From NCBI GenBank assembly GCA_014208095.1, contig JACHMT010000005.1, positions 1,550,001-1,614,000 on the forward strand: a stretch of DNA of 64,000 bases, given 5' to 3'. Both the position numbers and the translations under genes were made by a program. This document shows positions 10,001-18,086 of the stretch, in pieces (within the stretch, counting starts at the first letter, position 1; every line of letters begins with the position of its first letter). Under the pieces are notes generated by a model. That model ran no database searches and had not been told where the DNA came from. It worked only from the letters and a program-made list of their open reading frames with translations. The stretch comes from Actinospineispora eucalypti (GTDB lineage: Bacteria; Actinomycetota; Actinomycetes; Mycobacteriales; Pseudonocardiaceae).

Positions 10001-10364
10001 TGTAGTGGCCCCACAGGTCCAGGTTCCGGCCCACAACCGCGTCGGCCGTATCCATCTCACCGGAATGCGGCTCGGTGCTGACCACCGTGGCGTCGATCCA
10101 GAAGTGCCCGTTTCCGCCGAAGTTGCACCCCTTGACCGAGCCGAACCGCCCGTCCGGCGTGAGCGTGCCGTCCGGCTCGAACCGGACGCCCTGACGGTCG
10201 AGGTAATCGTGGTACTCCCCGGCGGAGCGGGTGGGCGGGTAAGGGGCGGAGCCGGCGATCGGGGTATTCCGAGCGAGATCGAGCAGTCCGGAACGGGGGC
10301 CCGTGGGCAGCCGGGTGTAACCGACGCCGGCGAAGTGCAGTCGGGGGAGATCGAAGACGCTCAC
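7089..10364 (-). CDS. rebD: Chromopyrrolic acid synthase, RebD/StaD/VioB-like
   Basis: A 1091-residue protein that opens with SVFDLPRLHFAG, as RebD does, and carries the long VioB/RebD/StaD-type sequence throughout. RebD is a heme enzyme that joins two molecules of the indole-3-pyruvate imine into chromopyrrolic acid. Conserved-looking blocks include TREEMIHFLVINNIIMATG and PSEESHFDTFLKICEQL, the ferritin-like section of the family. The GTG at 10364 is chosen because it fits the family N-terminus and overlaps the stop of the upstream oxidase gene by four bases (GTGA), a classic coupled start. The open frame continues upstream to 10595 but that part only shadows the oxidase gene. It is the middle gene of the core operon. 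Confidence 0.95.
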   Translation of the reverse strand: MSVFDLPRLHFAGVGYTRLPTGPRSGLLDLARNTPIAGSAPYPPTRSAGEYHDYLDRQGVRFEPDGTLTPDGRFGSVKGCNFGGNGHFWIDATVVSTEPHSGEMDTADAVVGRNLDLWGHYNDYLAATANRARVFDVDPASNWTTAVMVGQLGLGRSGRSHDVGYMVTGDVRGISPPRWQNPRHVRKRDEHPLSREFTRSVVYQFVVDKADGLHWLVEADRSTSVSALRELVDTGDVGGLVVQLALFNMATPVSNDAPDRWDMRGTLAPWRPGELRTYPAGRLLTAREPRRRGLDTPLHTMTVEVGAEHVTANMITAVPVESRAPAGDGRPTHPLGPSLDVGDLQLRTGAGRLLGIFPRAAYRDALFRLSSGVLSVARADGRHDDPDEPLRLCASDGTVLLTEEEVTVQSDQASLFLEHPNAASEQDFAAEIMVRSFVRGRPAPVEGIAVHQFFNPRGLPLDRRTSAPGARSTEVTVVELAAPRPGEQPRYASGCALCTDDSGSGWLAIRGARAGATQVLLLPPGSPLPRDPESEGSAALAYDNEDRLAYWSSAGFLSVRVLPDTWYLDDIPSHEITVDLLYREVFAYYELMYSFMGNEIFSLADPARVATNARLIWLVCDPRNRDNTSYMPPTRDMTRAQQNLLLRFMHATERTRPKPPLLAAGRPAITPIKTLGELSRALRQAATIELAAMLQYLFALWSLPTYAAGVAHVDRGEWTPEQLRLVCGDGPHTLDGGIRGALLNITREEMIHFLVINNIIMATGQSFYLPDIDFRTVNSRLPVPLDFCLEAFGRGSLQRFIALEQPYHLARDFSPGQSGMLAGDSAPCPYGSLSEFYAAIREAIQRIPDAIVVPAGRGGGEHHLFMRASVNATHPDYQLEVDDVSSAVFAIDFVTEHGEGQVIESVVPSEESHFDTFLKICEQLSSEYTTDPAGRRTPWAPAYPVMRNPTLRPDNLAADLVTNQEARAAMELFNRAYSLMLQLMAQHFGYLPDQSLRRSRLMNAAIDVMIGVLRPLAEHIVTLPSGRPGRTAGPSFELDREVQFIARPDVAATWIGARLMEVSADATKVAGLTETVPQLLRSLAAELRSMD

Positions 10365-11842
10365 CCCGGCACCTCCGCACCGATCCGGGCGGTGGCCGGC
10401 CGGCGGGCGAAGGCATCGATCCGCGTCACGGCACGCAGCGCCGACTCCATTGCGGCGTTGATCCACGCCGGGCTGGTAGCGCAGTGCTCGCCGGCGAAGA
10501 ACAGCCCGCCTTGCGGTCTCGTCGCCCGTTCGACCTCCCGGGCGCGCTGCGCGTTGGTGACGCCCCAGCGCCGCGCCACACCGCCCCTGCTCCACCGCCG
10601 CTCACCCCAGACGACGCCGATCGCGTCGCGCACCATGCCCGGGCGGCGGAGCCCGGGGTGTGCGGCCGCCACCTCGTCGACCACCGCGGTGAGCCGGTCC
10701 GACTCGCTCAGCTGTCCCAACCTGTCGGCGTCCTCGGCGATCGCGTAGCCGGCGAGCAACGCGGAGCCGCCGTCGACGACGGCGTCCGGGTAGTAGGTCT
10801 GCCGGCTCAGTCCCTCCAGCGCCGACCCGCCCCCGGTGATTCCGTCGGCGATCCAGAACGCCTCGCGGCAGTGCAACGCCACTTTCGTTGCCGAGCCGTA
10901 GTCGAGCGCACCGATGACGTCGAGTTTGTCGGCGTCGACACCGGTCAGGCGCAGTCCCCGCAGGACCGAGAACGGGATCGTGCACAGCACGGCCGGCCAG
11001 GTCACGGTGGACCGGCTGCCCGCGTGGACCAGGTGGCAGGTCACGGCGTCGGGCCGCACGTCGAGACCGACCACCTCGTGGCGAGTGTGGATCGGCCCGC
11101 GCAGCCGGGCGGCGAGCGCCACCACCAGCTGGTCCATGCCCCCCTCGAGGGTCAGCATGTGGGCACCGGACTCACGGAGGAGGTCGCCGAGAAAGCCCTC
11201 CAGCCGGCCGCCGCACGCGTCCCGCAGCTCCGGATAGGTATCGAACGCGCCGGCGAGATCAGCCCGGTCGCCCCGGAGGAACGGGGCCAGGTCCAGCCGG
11301 CCGGCCGGCCCGAAGATCCCGTTGACGTCGTCCCGGAACGAGTCCCGCAGCTCCTGAGGGGCGATGGCGTGCACCATCGCACGCAGCCAGCCGACGAACA
11401 GCAATGTTTCCCGCCGGTGGGACCCGCCGCCGGCGAACCGCTCGACTTCTCGGATCAGCGGGGCCGCCGCATCGCGCACCCGAACCAACCGAGAACCGGT
11501 CCGCAGGTAGTTGTGCGGCTCGCTCAGCACGCCGCGGAAGGGACGTAGCCTGTCGCGCAGCCCCAACTCGTTGACGTACCGAACCGTCAAGTGGTGATCG
11601 GCCGGAATCCGCATGGCGCCGAGTTCCGCGAGCGGACCGCCCGGCCCGCCGAAATGGTGCGTGAACACCCGGCCGCCGAGCCTCGAGTCGGCCTCGAGGA
11701 TGACGACGTCATAGCCGAGCCGCTCGAGTTCGTACCCGGCGACCAGGCCGGCGATGCCCGCACCGAGAACCGCAATCGTGATCCTGCCGTCACGCGGTCG
11801 CGTGCCGGTGCGGGAGATCATGCCCGAACCGACGACACCCAA
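10361..11842 (-). CDS. rebO: L-tryptophan oxidase, RebO/StaO-like
   Basis: An FAD amine oxidase of about 493 residues. The dinucleotide motif reads AVLGAGIAGLVAGYEL followed by VVILEADSRLGGRV, and the C-terminal FAD segment reads GGLFFAGEHCATSPAWINAAMES, typical of RebO-type L-amino acid oxidases. It makes the indole-3-pyruvate imine from (halogenated) tryptophan. Start choice: TTG at 11842 has GGAAGGGG seven bases upstream, whereas ATG at 11821 has no clear ribosome-binding site; either is possible. The frame runs further up to 11908 without support. First gene of the O-D-P operon; its promoter must lie in the 262 bp shared with the divergent methyltransferase gene at 12105. Confidence 0.93.
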   Translation of the reverse strand: MGVVGSGMISRTGTRPRDGRITIAVLGAGIAGLVAGYELERLGYDVVILEADSRLGGRVFTHHFGGPGGPLAELGAMRIPADHHLTVRYVNELGLRDRLRPFRGVLSEPHNYLRTGSRLVRVRDAAAPLIREVERFAGGGSHRRETLLFVGWLRAMVHAIAPQELRDSFRDDVNGIFGPAGRLDLAPFLRGDRADLAGAFDTYPELRDACGGRLEGFLGDLLRESGAHMLTLEGGMDQLVVALAARLRGPIHTRHEVVGLDVRPDAVTCHLVHAGSRSTVTWPAVLCTIPFSVLRGLRLTGVDADKLDVIGALDYGSATKVALHCREAFWIADGITGGGSALEGLSRQTYYPDAVVDGGSALLAGYAIAEDADRLGQLSESDRLTAVVDEVAAAHPGLRRPGMVRDAIGVVWGERRWSRGGVARRWGVTNAQRAREVERATRPQGGLFFAGEHCATSPAWINAAMESALRAVTRIDAFARRPATARIGAEVPG

Positions 11843-12104
11843 TGTGAGACCCCTTCCCGGAATGGTTCCGCCAGGTTCCGAGTCTGGTGATCGCGCGGTC
11901 GCTCTCACATCCCGCGACCGCGGCTGCGCTGTGGCGGGTTCCGGCGGCGCGACGGCGGTTCGGGCATGTCATGGCCGCGGCCATCCACTGCACCTGAGTA
12001 GATGTCGGTATCCGGGGTGGTGGACGCCCGCCACGTCAACTTCGTTGGAGCTAGCTTCACGTCTCGTGCGTACGGCGGACCCGAATCGAGTCGGAGGATC
12101 TCAG

Positions 12105-12830
12105 ATGTCTGTTTCACAATCGTCATTGCCGACAAAGACCATTCCGGAGCTGTTCGACGGCATGGCCGACCTGTTCGACAGTTACAGCGGCACGATGGAC
12201 TCCGTGGAACGCCCGTTCAGCAAGTGGCTGCACGAGAATCTTCCGGGCGGACGGCGCGCGCTCGACATCGGCTGCGGCGCCGGCCGGTACACGACCATGT
12301 TGGCCGATCTGTACGAGGAAGTGTCGGGGGTCGATCCCGCGCCGAACATGATTGAGATAGCGAAGCGGGACCGTTCCCGGTCCAATGTGACCTACCAGGT
12401 GAACGATGCACTGAGCATGACACCGGCAAAGGACGGTGTGTTCGACCTCGTCTTCGCGTTCAGCTGCGTACTGCACATGGCCAAGCCACCGGTAATACTC
12501 CCGCATCTGGCAAACCTCGTCGCGCCTGGCGGGGCGCTGGTCATCTTCGACCCGGAGCGCCCGGCGGACCACGGTGAGCCGAACTGGCAGGTCAACTACG
12601 CTTTCAGGCTGGCCCGCATGGCCTACGAGATCACCGGGCAGGTCGAGGTGTCCGTCAACGTTCTACGCGGGTTCACGCACAGGTGCTGGCTGGAGATCAG
12701 CGAGCGCACCGTGCCGTTCAACGGTGAGGAGTTCCGGCGAGAGTACTCCGCCGTGCTGCCGGGTGTCACATTCGAGGAGAACATATTCCCGGGATTTCTC
12801 ACGGCCTACTGGATGAAGCCTCTGAACTGA
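12105..12830 (+). CDS. SAM-dependent methyltransferase
   Basis: A 241-residue class I methyltransferase. The SAM-binding motif ALDIGCGAG is at residues 52-60, followed by GVDPAPNMIEIAKRD and the FDLVFAFSCVLHM post-motif region (Methyltransf_11/25 type). In bisindole clusters such genes methylate hydroxyl, imide nitrogen or indole nitrogen groups; which one is not readable here. ATG at 12105 has GGAGG seven bases upstream and is clearly better than upstream in-frame codons. The next gene starts 28 bp downstream, so it is co-transcribed with the flavin monooxygenase at 12859. It diverges from the RebO-like gene. Confidence 0.85.
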   Translation: MSVSQSSLPTKTIPELFDGMADLFDSYSGTMDSVERPFSKWLHENLPGGRRALDIGCGAGRYTTMLADLYEEVSGVDPAPNMIEIAKRDRSRSNVTYQVNDALSMTPAKDGVFDLVFAFSCVLHMAKPPVILPHLANLVAPGGALVIFDPERPADHGEPNWQVNYAFRLARMAYEITGQVEVSVNVLRGFTHRCWLEISERTVPFNGEEFRREYSAVLPGVTFEENIFPGFLTAYWMKPLN

Positions 12831-12858
12831 TTCGCGCACGGAGACTGGAGTATTCCTC

Positions 12859-14130
12859 ATGGAATCGGAAGAAATCGAGACAACCGTGTGCGTCGTGGGC
12901 GCGGGTCCGGCCGGCGCGATGCTTGCGTTACTTCTGGCTCGCGCGGGAATCGAGGTCGTCCTGCTCGAAAAGCACGCCGACTTCCTTCGGGACTTCCGAG
13001 GCGACACGGTTCACCCGTCCACCCTGGAGGTGCTCGACGAGCTCGGACTTTATGAACGCTTCCGTGCGCTGCCCCAGCGCAAGGTGGAGAAGTTCGAGTT
13101 CGTTCAGGACGGAGTCAGCTTTCATCCCATTGACTTCCACACGCTCGAGCTCCGCTTTCCCTATGTCGTGTTCGTACCGCAGTGGGACTTCCTCAACCTG
13201 ATCACGGCCGACGCGGTTCGCTATCCCGGCTTCCGTCTCATGATGCGAGCGGGAGCTTCCGGCGTCGTGTGGAGAGACGACCGGGTCGTCGGGGTGCGGT
13301 GCGACACTCCGGACGGCCCGCGAACGGTACGGGCCGCGCTCGTCGTCGCCGCCGACGGCCGGAACTCTGCGGTGCGCCGCTCGGCGGGCCTGGTGCCGCG
13401 CGACCTAGGCATCCCGATGGACGTCATGGCTTTTCGGATCTCCCGGCGCGACACCGATCCGGATGAAGGACTGAGCACCAGGATCGGTAACGGGCGGTTC
13501 TTCTGTGTCATCAATCGGAACACCTACTGGCAGATCTCGTACGAAGCCGGCAAGGGTGCTTTCGACAGGTTGCGGCGGGAAGGGATCGACCGCTTTCGGC
13601 GTGACCTGGGTGAGATGGTGCCGTTTCTGGGTGACCGCACGGGCGAGGTCGGTGGCCTCGACGACCTTCACCTGCTGGAGGTCCGGGTCAACCGGCTCCG
13701 AAAGTGGCACGCGCCCGGCCTGCTCTGCATCGGCGATGCCGCTCACGAGATGTCCCCGGCGGGCGGCTTCGGAGTCAACCTGGCCGTGCAGGACGCGGTC
13801 GCCTCGGCGAACTGCTTGGTGGGTGCGCTCCTGGAGAACCAGCGTTCGGGCCGCCCGTTGGACACCCGCGCCCTGGCGGCCGTGCGGCGCGGGCGATGGT
13901 TGCCCACCGTGCTGACCCAGGAGTTCCAACGCCTGTTGCAGCGGCTCAACGTGGAGCGCGTGGGCCGAGGTGACGGCACGCTGCTCGGGCCGCACCCGTC
14001 GACCCTGTTCGAGCGGCTTCCGTTCTTGCGGAAGGTGCTGACCAGGGTGGTCGGCGTCGGATTCCGGCCCGAACACGTCCGGATTCCGCTCACCGCCAGT
14101 CCCCGTGATGTCGTCAACCGGGCGGACTGA
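12859..14130 (+). CDS. Class A FAD monooxygenase (candidate X-type tailoring enzyme)
   Basis: A 423-residue FAD_binding_3-type monooxygenase with GAGPAG at residues 14-19, the motif AADGRNSAVR and the second FAD motif LLCIGDAAHEMSPAGGFGVN. It lacks the C-terminal thioredoxin-like extension found in the longer enzymes at 2480 and 14133. It is not RebC-like. BE-54017 and cladoniamide clusters contain two extra flavin monooxygenases (AbeX1/AbeX2, ClaX1/ClaX2) that oxidise and rearrange the indolocarbazole core; this gene and its neighbour are the natural candidates for those roles, by context only. The ATG has GGAG eight bases upstream. Its stop lies two bases from the convergent stop of the next gene. 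Confidence 0.85.
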   Translation: MESEEIETTVCVVGAGPAGAMLALLLARAGIEVVLLEKHADFLRDFRGDTVHPSTLEVLDELGLYERFRALPQRKVEKFEFVQDGVSFHPIDFHTLELRFPYVVFVPQWDFLNLITADAVRYPGFRLMMRAGASGVVWRDDRVVGVRCDTPDGPRTVRAALVVAADGRNSAVRRSAGLVPRDLGIPMDVMAFRISRRDTDPDEGLSTRIGNGRFFCVINRNTYWQISYEAGKGAFDRLRREGIDRFRRDLGEMVPFLGDRTGEVGGLDDLHLLEVRVNRLRKWHAPGLLCIGDAAHEMSPAGGFGVNLAVQDAVASANCLVGALLENQRSGRPLDTRALAAVRRGRWLPTVLTQEFQRLLQRLNVERVGRGDGTLLGPHPSTLFERLPFLRKVLTRVVGVGFRPEHVRIPLTASPRDVVNRAD

Positions 14131-14132
14131 GC

Positions 14133-15776
14133 TCAGGTGAGCACCCGCGGTCGGGTGAGGAGGATGCCGTCCAGGTGGGTGATCAGCGGTTCGATGTCCC
14201 TTGGTCCGCGCGGCTCCCCGATCAGGGCGATGTGCCCGTCGGGCCGGACCAGCACCACGCGGGTGTGGTGTGCCCCGTACGTCTCGTGGGCGGCCGTCTC
14301 GGCGCGCGGGATGACGTGGACGCGCACCGGCGACAGGTAGCGTTCGGGCAGTTCCGCGCCGATCCGGCCGAGCTCGCCCAGCGACGCGGTGGGGGAGATG
14401 CCTTCGAACATCAGTAGCTGGTAGCCGCTCTGGCGCAGGACGTCGAGGATGCTTCCGGAGGTGGTGGCCAGCGCCGTATGTGGCGCCCGATCACCGGCGC
14501 GCAGGCTCCCGGTGGCCGGTCCTGCGGCTACCGCGGGACTGCCGCGGTAGCTGATCCAGGTCTGCGACAGTATCCGAAAGACGATCTTGCGTACCAGAGG
14601 CAGGCGGGTCAGCGGCCGGACCAGCCTCCTGAGCAGGCGCATCCGGATCCACATCACCGCCGCGTTACCGCCGAGCTCCAGCTTGAATCCCCGGTCGGTG
14701 TTGTGCATGATCGTCCGTGCGACCCGGCGCCGCTCCGTTTCGTAGCTGCGCAGGATGCTCACCTTGGCCTCGCCGGAGGAGACGAGCGCCAGTTTCCAGG
14801 CGAGGTTCGTGGCGTCTCCGACGCCCAGGTTCAGTCCTTGGCCGCCCGCCGGGTTGTGAATGTGTGCGGCGTCCCCGACAAGGAACACGTTCCCAGTGCT
14901 GAACCGATCCGCGATGCAGCTGTGAAACCGGAACAGCGACGCCCAGACGACGTCACGCAGTTCCCCGTCGGCCTGGAAGTACTCCCGCCACCACTTCCGC
15001 AGCCGATCCCTGGCGAGTTGGGCGTAGGGATCGTGTGTGGTTTCCGACCACGACGGTGTCGGGCCGAAGCCGGGCGGAACCGCGCCGAACAGCCGATAGG
15101 TGCCGTCTCCGATGGGCACAACTCCGACGAAGCCGCCGCGGGTGAGGGTCAGACGCAGCCGGTTCGGCGGTAGTCGCGCGTCGAGCGCCACATCGGCCAG
15201 CAGGCCGATCTGCGGGTATGTGCTGCCGTTGAACGCGATGCCGAGGCAGCGGCGCACCGTGCTGCGAGCGCCGTCGGCACCGACCAGCCGGCGAGCCACG
15301 ACCTGTTCCCGCTGAGCGCCGCGCCGAACCGTGGCGCCGACGTTGTGGCCGTGGTCGGTGACGTCCTCGAGGCGGGTGTTCCAATCGACGCTCACCCCGT
15401 ACTCGGCCAGTGCCGTGACGAGGGTCGCTTCGAACTTCGACTGCGGCAGCGACAGCGCGCACGGGAAGCGTGTGCGTCCCTCGATGCCGCGTCCGGCAAG
15501 TGGCAGCTCCGCCGAGCCGCGGTTCTGGTCGTACACCTGCACGTGGGTAATGGGCGTGCCCTGCGCCATCGCATGGTCGGCCAGGCCGAAGTGGTCGAGG
15601 TACTCCAGGGTGCGCGCGTGCACCATGGTCGCCCTCGCCTGCTCGACCGGTCCGTCCTTGTGGTCCACGACCCGCACCCGAAGTCCGTATCGGGCCACCG
15701 CGAGCGCGGTTGCCAGGCCACTGGGTCCCGCGCCGACGACGAGCACGTCGACCTCAGCGTTCGATGATGTAGTCAC
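14133..15776 (-). CDS. Class A FAD monooxygenase, MhpA/PheA type (candidate X-type tailoring enzyme)
   Basis: A 547-residue aromatic-ring hydroxylase-type flavin monooxygenase. GAGPSG is at residues 15-20, with VGADGARSTVR and VFLVGDAAHIHNPAGGQGLN, and a C-terminal thioredoxin-like domain ending in the VLVRPDGHIALIG segment typical of this subgroup. It is the fourth flavin monooxygenase of the cluster. Together with the gene at 12859 it is a candidate for the oxidation and ring-rearrangement steps known from indolotryptoline pathways, but an ordinary hydroxylation is equally compatible. GTG at 15776 has GAGGAT upstream. A 234-bp region shared with the divergent methyltransferase at 16011 should hold its promoter. 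Confidence 0.85.
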   Translation of the reverse strand: MTTSSNAEVDVLVVGAGPSGLATALAVARYGLRVRVVDHKDGPVEQARATMVHARTLEYLDHFGLADHAMAQGTPITHVQVYDQNRGSAELPLAGRGIEGRTRFPCALSLPQSKFEATLVTALAEYGVSVDWNTRLEDVTDHGHNVGATVRRGAQREQVVARRLVGADGARSTVRRCLGIAFNGSTYPQIGLLADVALDARLPPNRLRLTLTRGGFVGVVPIGDGTYRLFGAVPPGFGPTPSWSETTHDPYAQLARDRLRKWWREYFQADGELRDVVWASLFRFHSCIADRFSTGNVFLVGDAAHIHNPAGGQGLNLGVGDATNLAWKLALVSSGEAKVSILRSYETERRRVARTIMHNTDRGFKLELGGNAAVMWIRMRLLRRLVRPLTRLPLVRKIVFRILSQTWISYRGSPAVAAGPATGSLRAGDRAPHTALATTSGSILDVLRQSGYQLLMFEGISPTASLGELGRIGAELPERYLSPVRVHVIPRAETAAHETYGAHHTRVVLVRPDGHIALIGEPRGPRDIEPLITHLDGILLTRPRVLT

Positions 15777-16010
15777 GGCGATCCTCGCCAGAGGGTCGGG
15801 GGCGTCTGGTCACACCGACTCTCACGGATCCCCACGATCCCGCACATCCTCCGATTCCAGCGGAATCGAGGAGACTCGTCGCGCTCCCACGACAGCGGCA
15901 CAGAAATTCTGCGCGGCAACCCGCACGCGTTGGTAGTTTCTGCCGGCCGGGCAGCCGCGCATTGCCTCTGAGACATCGTGCTCCGGGCAATTGTCGGTAG
16001 GTTCCGATGA

Positions 16011-16757
16011 ATGAGCCAGATGAGCGAACTGGATTCACAAAATGTATTCAGTGCCCTGTACCAGGGCGATCTCGACGCGCTGAACCACAGCGAATGGGCG
16101 CGCGAGGCGGGCATCACGTTTGATTTCCTGCCGTGGGACATCGGTGGACCCCAACCGGCACTGACCGAGCTCGAGCAGTCGGGCCAGATCCGTAGCGAGA
16201 TCCTCGACATCGGATGCGGCGGTGGCGACAACGCCCTGTTCCTCGCCGCGAGCGGTTACCAGGTCGTCGGCGTCGACATCGCGTCGCCGGCCGTCGACCG
16301 CGCCCGTGCGCAGGCACGGCAGCGACGGCTGGACGCCGAGTTCGTCGCCGCGGACGCCACCGCGCTCACCGGGTACGAGGGCCGGTTCGCCACCGTTGTC
16401 GACTGCACGTTTTCCCATGGACTTACCGAGCAGCAGCGAGCGGCGTACCTCGTTGCGGTCCACAAAGCCTGCCAACCGTCCGCCTTGCTGCACATGATCT
16501 GCCTCTCCGATTCGACGCCCCTGAAATACCCTTACGGGATCAGCAAGGACTACATTCACGAGCTTTTCGCCGAAACCCCCGGCTGGGTGATTCGCAATCT
16601 CGAACTCGTTCCTTTCACCACGGCGTTCACCCGCCGCTACATCGAGGAGCAGGCGGCATCAGCGGTCGGAGACGCATCGGACCGGGCCGAACTTCGATAC
16701 GACGAGCGGGACAGGCTCCTTGCGCCGGCATGGATGGCTTCCGTCGAACGGCTATGA
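16011..16757 (+). CDS. SAM-dependent methyltransferase
   Basis: A 248-residue methyltransferase with the SAM motif ILDIGCGGGDN at residues 64-74 and GVDIASPAVDRARAQ after it. The N-terminal SALYQGDLDALNHSEWARE and the GISKDYIHELF stretch resemble small-molecule methyltransferases of the SmtA/thiopurine-like group. Likely the second O- or N-methylation of the bisindole. A second ATG at 16020 is possible; neither has a strong ribosome-binding site. Its stop overlaps the start of the antiporter gene by four bases (ATGA), so methylation and transport genes are in one operon. Confidence 0.82.
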   Translation: MSQMSELDSQNVFSALYQGDLDALNHSEWAREAGITFDFLPWDIGGPQPALTELEQSGQIRSEILDIGCGGGDNALFLAASGYQVVGVDIASPAVDRARAQARQRRLDAEFVAADATALTGYEGRFATVVDCTFSHGLTEQQRAAYLVAVHKACQPSALLHMICLSDSTPLKYPYGISKDYIHELFAETPGWVIRNLELVPFTTAFTRRYIEEQAASAVGDASDRAELRYDERDRLLAPAWMASVERL

Positions 16758-18052
16758 CGGAAGCCGGGTGGTCCCCGTTGGTGGTCACCGCCCACGTGCT
16801 GGCGGTAACGGTTGTGGTGTTGGCACTGGCTCGGCTCGGCGGCGCGGCGGCCAAGCTGGTGGCGTCTGACAAAGTGATCGGCGAGATCGCGGTAGGCCTG
16901 GCGGCCATCCCGACGCTCTCGTTCATCGCCGGGCCGGACCTGCCCCGACTGCTGGCGCCGTCACAGGTGATGGCCGGGGTGGGGGCGCTCGCCGAAGCCG
17001 GGCTGGTGTTGTTCCTGGTCGGCCTGGCGCACGGACTCCGGTCCGGGCTCCGGGGGCGGGAGCGGCTGGCGGTTCGTCGGGTGGCCTTCGTGGGGTATGT
17101 CGTTCCGCTGTGTCTCGGCGGGTTGCTCGGGGCCTGGCTGCTGGCCCACGGGGGCGCGGAACAGCGGGGCACCGCATCGAAGACGGCGTTCGTGTTGTTC
17201 GTCGCGGTGGCGATGGCCATCACCGCGGTACCCGTGCTGAGCAGGATCCTTGCCGACCGAGAGCTCGACGACACCAGCGTGGGAAAGGTGTCGCTGGGTG
17301 CGGCAATCGTGATGGACGTGGCCGGTTGGTTGATGTTGTCCGTGGCGGTGAGCCTGACGGTAGGCAGTCCGGCGGCATCCGTTCGCTCGATGTCGATGCT
17401 GGTGGGCGGCGCCTTGCTGGCGCTGCTGCTGCGTCGGGTGTTACAGGCCGACGCGGTGGATCAGATGGCGGGAAGGTACCGGTCGCCGGCGATGGCGGTT
17501 GTCGCGATCATTGCGCTCGTCGTTGCCCACTTCACCCATCAGGCAGGACTTACCGCGATTCTCGGCGCGGTGCTGGTCGTGGTGGCGATCCCGATGAGCG
17601 GGGTGTGGCCGTCCATCGTGTCCGGTATCTCCCGCCGCGCGCGGCCGCTGGTTCCGCTCTACTTCGCCACGGCCGGTTTCTCGGTGCTGAGCGCGGCGCC
17701 GACCGTGCCGCCGTGGTCGCTGGTGACGCTGGTGCTGGTCGTGGCTGTGGTCGGCAAGGTCGGGGGCGGTTACCTCGGAGCACGGCTGGGCGGGCAGAAC
17801 ACCTGGGACGCGGCTCGGACCGGTGCGTTGATGAACACCCGAGGGCTGACCGAACTGTTGGTGCTACAGGTCGGATACTCGACGAACATCATCTCGGCGA
17901 CGCTGTACCTGGCGATTCTCCCGATGACGTTGGTGACAACCGCATCGACCGGCCCGGCGCTGGCAATGATCGGCCGACTGGAACGGAGGAGACGAGAGAA
18001 AGACCTGGCTGCCAGGTCCACGCCGGTTGACACGCCTGCGCCCGAGCTCTAG
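16754..18052 (+). CDS. Cation/proton antiporter, CPA2 type (RebU-like)
   Basis: A 432-residue integral membrane protein with about a dozen hydrophobic segments, belonging to the Na+/H+ exchanger (CPA2, KefB-like) family. Typical are VASDKVIGEIAVGL, the AVPVLSRILADRELDDTSVG segment and GALMNTRGLTELLVL near the end. A homologue, RebU, is part of the rebeccamycin cluster and is thought to take part in transport or resistance. The ATG overlaps the stop of the methyltransferase gene. The MFS gene starts 34 bp downstream. No RCK/TrkA cytoplasmic domain is present. Confidence 0.85.
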   Translation: MTEAGWSPLVVTAHVLAVTVVVLALARLGGAAAKLVASDKVIGEIAVGLAAIPTLSFIAGPDLPRLLAPSQVMAGVGALAEAGLVLFLVGLAHGLRSGLRGRERLAVRRVAFVGYVVPLCLGGLLGAWLLAHGGAEQRGTASKTAFVLFVAVAMAITAVPVLSRILADRELDDTSVGKVSLGAAIVMDVAGWLMLSVAVSLTVGSPAASVRSMSMLVGGALLALLLRRVLQADAVDQMAGRYRSPAMAVVAIIALVVAHFTHQAGLTAILGAVLVVVAIPMSGVWPSIVSGISRRARPLVPLYFATAGFSVLSAAPTVPPWSLVTLVLVVAVVGKVGGGYLGARLGGQNTWDAARTGALMNTRGLTELLVLQVGYSTNIISATLYLAILPMTLVTTASTGPALAMIGRLERRRREKDLAARSTPVDTPAPEL

Positions 18053-18086
18053 TTCGTCGAGGGTCTCGAAGAAGGGAGCTGAAGGG

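Noticed and set aside
7089..10595. Longer RebD-like frame starting at 10595
   Set aside because: The first 77 codons only overlap the RebO-like gene out of frame; the family N-terminus and the GTGA overlap place the start at 10364.
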